From: Clostridia bacterium
GTDB taxonomy: Bacteria > Bacillota_A > Clostridia > Oscillospirales > Acutalibacteraceae
Assembly (NCBI GenBank): GCA_017529165.1
Contig: JAFXNY010000017.1
Span: forward strand, 1 to 7,385
DNA length: 7,385 nt
Direction of reading: 5' to 3'
A program made the translations under genes and the position numbers. Shown here piece by piece: positions 6,126 through 7,385 of this stretch. The notes under the pieces are model-generated. The model had not been told where the DNA came from, did not search any database, and worked only from the letters and a program-made list of their open reading frames with translations. The first letter of the stretch is position 1, and each line of letters opens with the position of its first letter.

Positions 6126-6659
6126 TTACATATACTCTTTTACCGCTTTTCTAACAACCGATGTAAACCAGCAGTAAAGCGCTTCGCCGAGCTCTTGAAA
6201 AATGGGGTCGCCGTCATGCGAACAGAGCATTGCAAAGGTTTGCCCTATTCGCCTTTCAATATCGTTACCGCGCCGGAAAGCGAGGTAATAAAACGAAAAT
6301 GCGCCCATATCCGAGGATGTTTTATAAATATCCTCGCCGGCTTTTCTTATTGTATCAAGAAAGCTTTTTTGAGCTACGCCGGACAGCGTATCATCACCTA
6401 TATACTGCTCAAAACCAACCGTTGCAGAAAAGGATAAAAGTAATCTTCTCTGCATTAAAAGGCTATAATCGCCGTTTTCACTATCGGGCAAATCGGCGGC
6501 GTCTTTAAGATAATGCTCCGCCACCTTAACCCCGATTTTCTTTGCGGCGTCTCTTTGTTCTTTAGTTACGCCTTTTTCCTCTTTCACAATACTTTTTTTA
6601 ATATCTCTTGAGGGTTTATCGCCTGCAATTTTAATATCACTGTCGTTTTCGATAAACAT
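6126..6659 (-). CDS. Conserved-looking protein of unknown function between rpoD and the PP-loop gene
   Basis: This is a 177-residue soluble protein that I do not recognise. The first 45 residues are charged and probably disordered (MFIENDSDIKIAGDKPSRDI..., several Lys/Glu). The remainder, from about residue 46 on, looks all-helical. It includes SLLMQRRLLLSFSATVGFEQ, LDTIRKAGEDIYKTSSDMGA, FSFYYLAFRRG and a terminal ALYCWFTSVVRKAVKEYM, with two cysteines (near residues 144 and 162) and no catalytic motif I can name. No signal peptide or membrane span is evident. ATG 6659 is preceded by a strong AGGAGG ribosome-binding site at a good distance. It lies 52 nt after rpoD with no U-tailed terminator between, and 2 nt before the tRNA thiolase gene. 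Co-transcription with rpoD read-through and coupling to the thiolase are likely. Real coding status is supported by the Shine-Dalgarno site and packing. Confidence 0.75.
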   Translation of the reverse strand: MFIENDSDIKIAGDKPSRDIKKSIVKEEKGVTKEQRDAAKKIGVKVAEHYLKDAADLPDSENGDYSLLMQRRLLLSFSATVGFEQYIGDDTLSGVAQKSFLDTIRKAGEDIYKTSSDMGAFSFYYLAFRRGNDIERRIGQTFAMLCSHDGDPIFQELGEALYCWFTSVVRKAVKEYM

Positions 6660-6683
6660 AACGGTTCCCTCCTTTTCTTTTTC

Positions 6684-6725
6684 TCAAAGATAATATGTAA
6701 GACTATTTCTCTTACCTATCTTTGA
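6684..6725 (-). other. Long RNA stem across the rpoD stop codon
   Basis: In the minus-strand transcript, TCAAAGATA (6725-6717) pairs with TATCTTTGA (6692-6684). Inside that, GTAAGA (6715-6710) pairs with TCTTAC (6702-6697) around the 7-base loop GAAATAG. Internal unpaired bases are one G on one side and ATAT on the other. The rpoD stop codon (6714-6712) is in the inner stem. It is followed by purine-rich sequence and then AGGAGG, not by a U-run, so it is not an intrinsic terminator. A role in mRNA processing or stability, or in folding ahead of the next ribosome-binding site, is inferred only. Confidence 0.5.
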
Positions 6726-7385
6726 ACTTATTGCTTCTTACCGGATGACGAAGCTTTCTGAGCGCCTTTGCCTCAATCTGGCGTATGCGCTCACGAGTTA
6801 CATTAAACTCCATACCCACTTCTTCAAGGGTATGGCAGCGACCGTCTTTAAGACCAAAGCGCAGTCTTATAACCGCTTCCTCACGGGGTGTAAGGGTGTG
6901 AAGAACGCTATCTATATCCTCGTTTGTAATAGCTTTAAGCGCCGCTTCATCGGGGGCTAGGGCCTCTTCGTCCTTTATAAAGTCCATAAGGCGTGAGTCT
7001 TCCTCGGGGCCTATGGGGGTTTCCATAGATACCGGCTCTTGAGCTACACGCATTATTTCTCTTACCCGTTCAACGGGAAGCTCCATTTTCTCGGCGATTA
7101 ATTCCTCGCTCGGCTCGTATCCGTTTTCGTGCAAAAGCTGACTTTGTATTTTCTTTAATCGGTTGATTGTCTCCACCATATGGACAGGTATGCGAATAGT
7201 CCTCGCCTGGTCGGCAATAGCTCTTGTAATCGCCTGCCTTATCCACCATGTAGCATAGGTTGAGAACTTGAAGCCCTTACGGAAATCAAACTTCTCTACA
7301 GCCTTGATAAGACCAAGGTTACCCTCCTGGATAAGATCCAGGAACAGCATTCCACGGCCAACATATCTCTTTGCAATACTTACAA
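6712..7385 (-). CDS. rpoD: RNA polymerase primary sigma factor RpoD/SigA (C-terminal part, partial)
   Basis: This is the housekeeping sigma-70 factor that directs RNA polymerase to most promoters. The open frame runs off the right edge, starting [11 protein letters not shown] before the Met at 7350, so the N-terminus (region 1.1-2.2) lies outside. Visible parts: region 2 [20 protein letters not shown], then [19 protein letters not shown] (region 2.3-2.4, melting and -10 recognition). Region 3 includes [15 protein letters not shown]. Region 4 includes [15 protein letters not shown] and [20 protein letters not shown], the -35 binding helix-turn-helix. The strict IPVHMVET and RLRFGLKDG patterns indicate the primary sigma factor and not a sporulation or ECF sigma. 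The gene ends in KFKDR with TAA at 6714-6712. A 52-nt gap with an RNA stem leads to the next gene on the same strand. Confidence 0.95.
   Translation of the reverse strand, partial: VSIAKRYVGRGMLFLDLIQEGNLGLIKAVEKFDFRKGFKFSTYATWWIRQAITRAIADQARTIRIPVHMVETINRLKKIQSQLLHENGYEPSEELIAEKMELPVERVREIMRVAQEPVSMETPIGPEEDSRLMDFIKDEEALAPDEAALKAITNEDIDSVLHTLTPREEAVIRLRFGLKDGRCHTLEEVGMEFNVTRERIRQIEAKALRKLRHPVRSNKFKDR

Noticed and set aside
5686..6177. A 163-codon plus-strand reading frame opposite the PP-loop gene
   Set aside because: It is antisense to a clearly conserved gene, has no family-like motif and looks like a codon-bias shadow.
1..7385. CRISPR, tRNA/rRNA genes, insertion sequences, attachment sites, toxin-antitoxin or defence genes
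   Set aside because: None of the expected repeats, cloverleaf patterns, transposase motifs or terminal inverted repeats could be seen. The region looks like ordinary chromosomal backbone.

Overview
The window looks like a piece of an AT-leaning, spore-forming Gram-positive chromosome, most likely class Clostridia (Oscillospiraceae/Ruminococcaceae-like; this placement is an inference). The evidence is the C-terminal end of the sporulation protein SpoIIP at the left edge, a Firmicutes-type primary sigma factor at the right edge, and the Clostridia-type DUF5685 and J-domain/TPR/Cys-rich pair between them. No tRNA, rRNA, CRISPR array, insertion sequence or phage gene is visible, and no gene-free stretch exceeds about 100 bases.

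Layout. Bases 1-385 are on the plus strand: the last 60 codons of spoIIP, then a 65-codon membrane-anchored small protein 2 nt downstream. Everything else is on the minus strand. In transcription order from the right: rpoD (C-terminal part, 7385-6712); a 177-residue protein of unknown function (6659-6126); a TtcA/TilS-type PP-loop tRNA thiolase (6123-5293), 2 nt after it; a strong hairpin terminator (5265-5299); uvrA (about 5219-2391); then a tight three-gene cluster. The cluster is a DUF5685 protein (2318-1491), a J-domain/TPR/Cys-rich protein (1494-889, overlapping the former by ATGA) and a polytopic membrane protein (887-369, 1 nt after the J-protein stop). It ends at a hairpin terminator at 310-343.

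How the genes work together. RpoD is the housekeeping sigma factor and UvrA the damage-recognition ATPase of nucleotide excision repair. The PP-loop enzyme probably thiolates a tRNA base. SpoIIP belongs to the engulfment peptidoglycan-degrading machinery. The DUF5685-J protein-membrane protein cluster has no known function. Its coupled translation suggests a single unit, and DUF5685 carries two Asp-rich motifs reminiscent of squalene/phytoene synthases.

Most notable observations: (i) the two convergent operons overlap at their 3' ends, and each intrinsic terminator lies inside the other's coding region; (ii) the uvrA reading frame holds all the conserved N-terminal residues but has no ATG, GTG or TTG before the Walker A motif; (iii) the two UvrA P-loops share a 27-bp identical DNA stretch; (iv) a long RNA stem straddles the rpoD stop codon.
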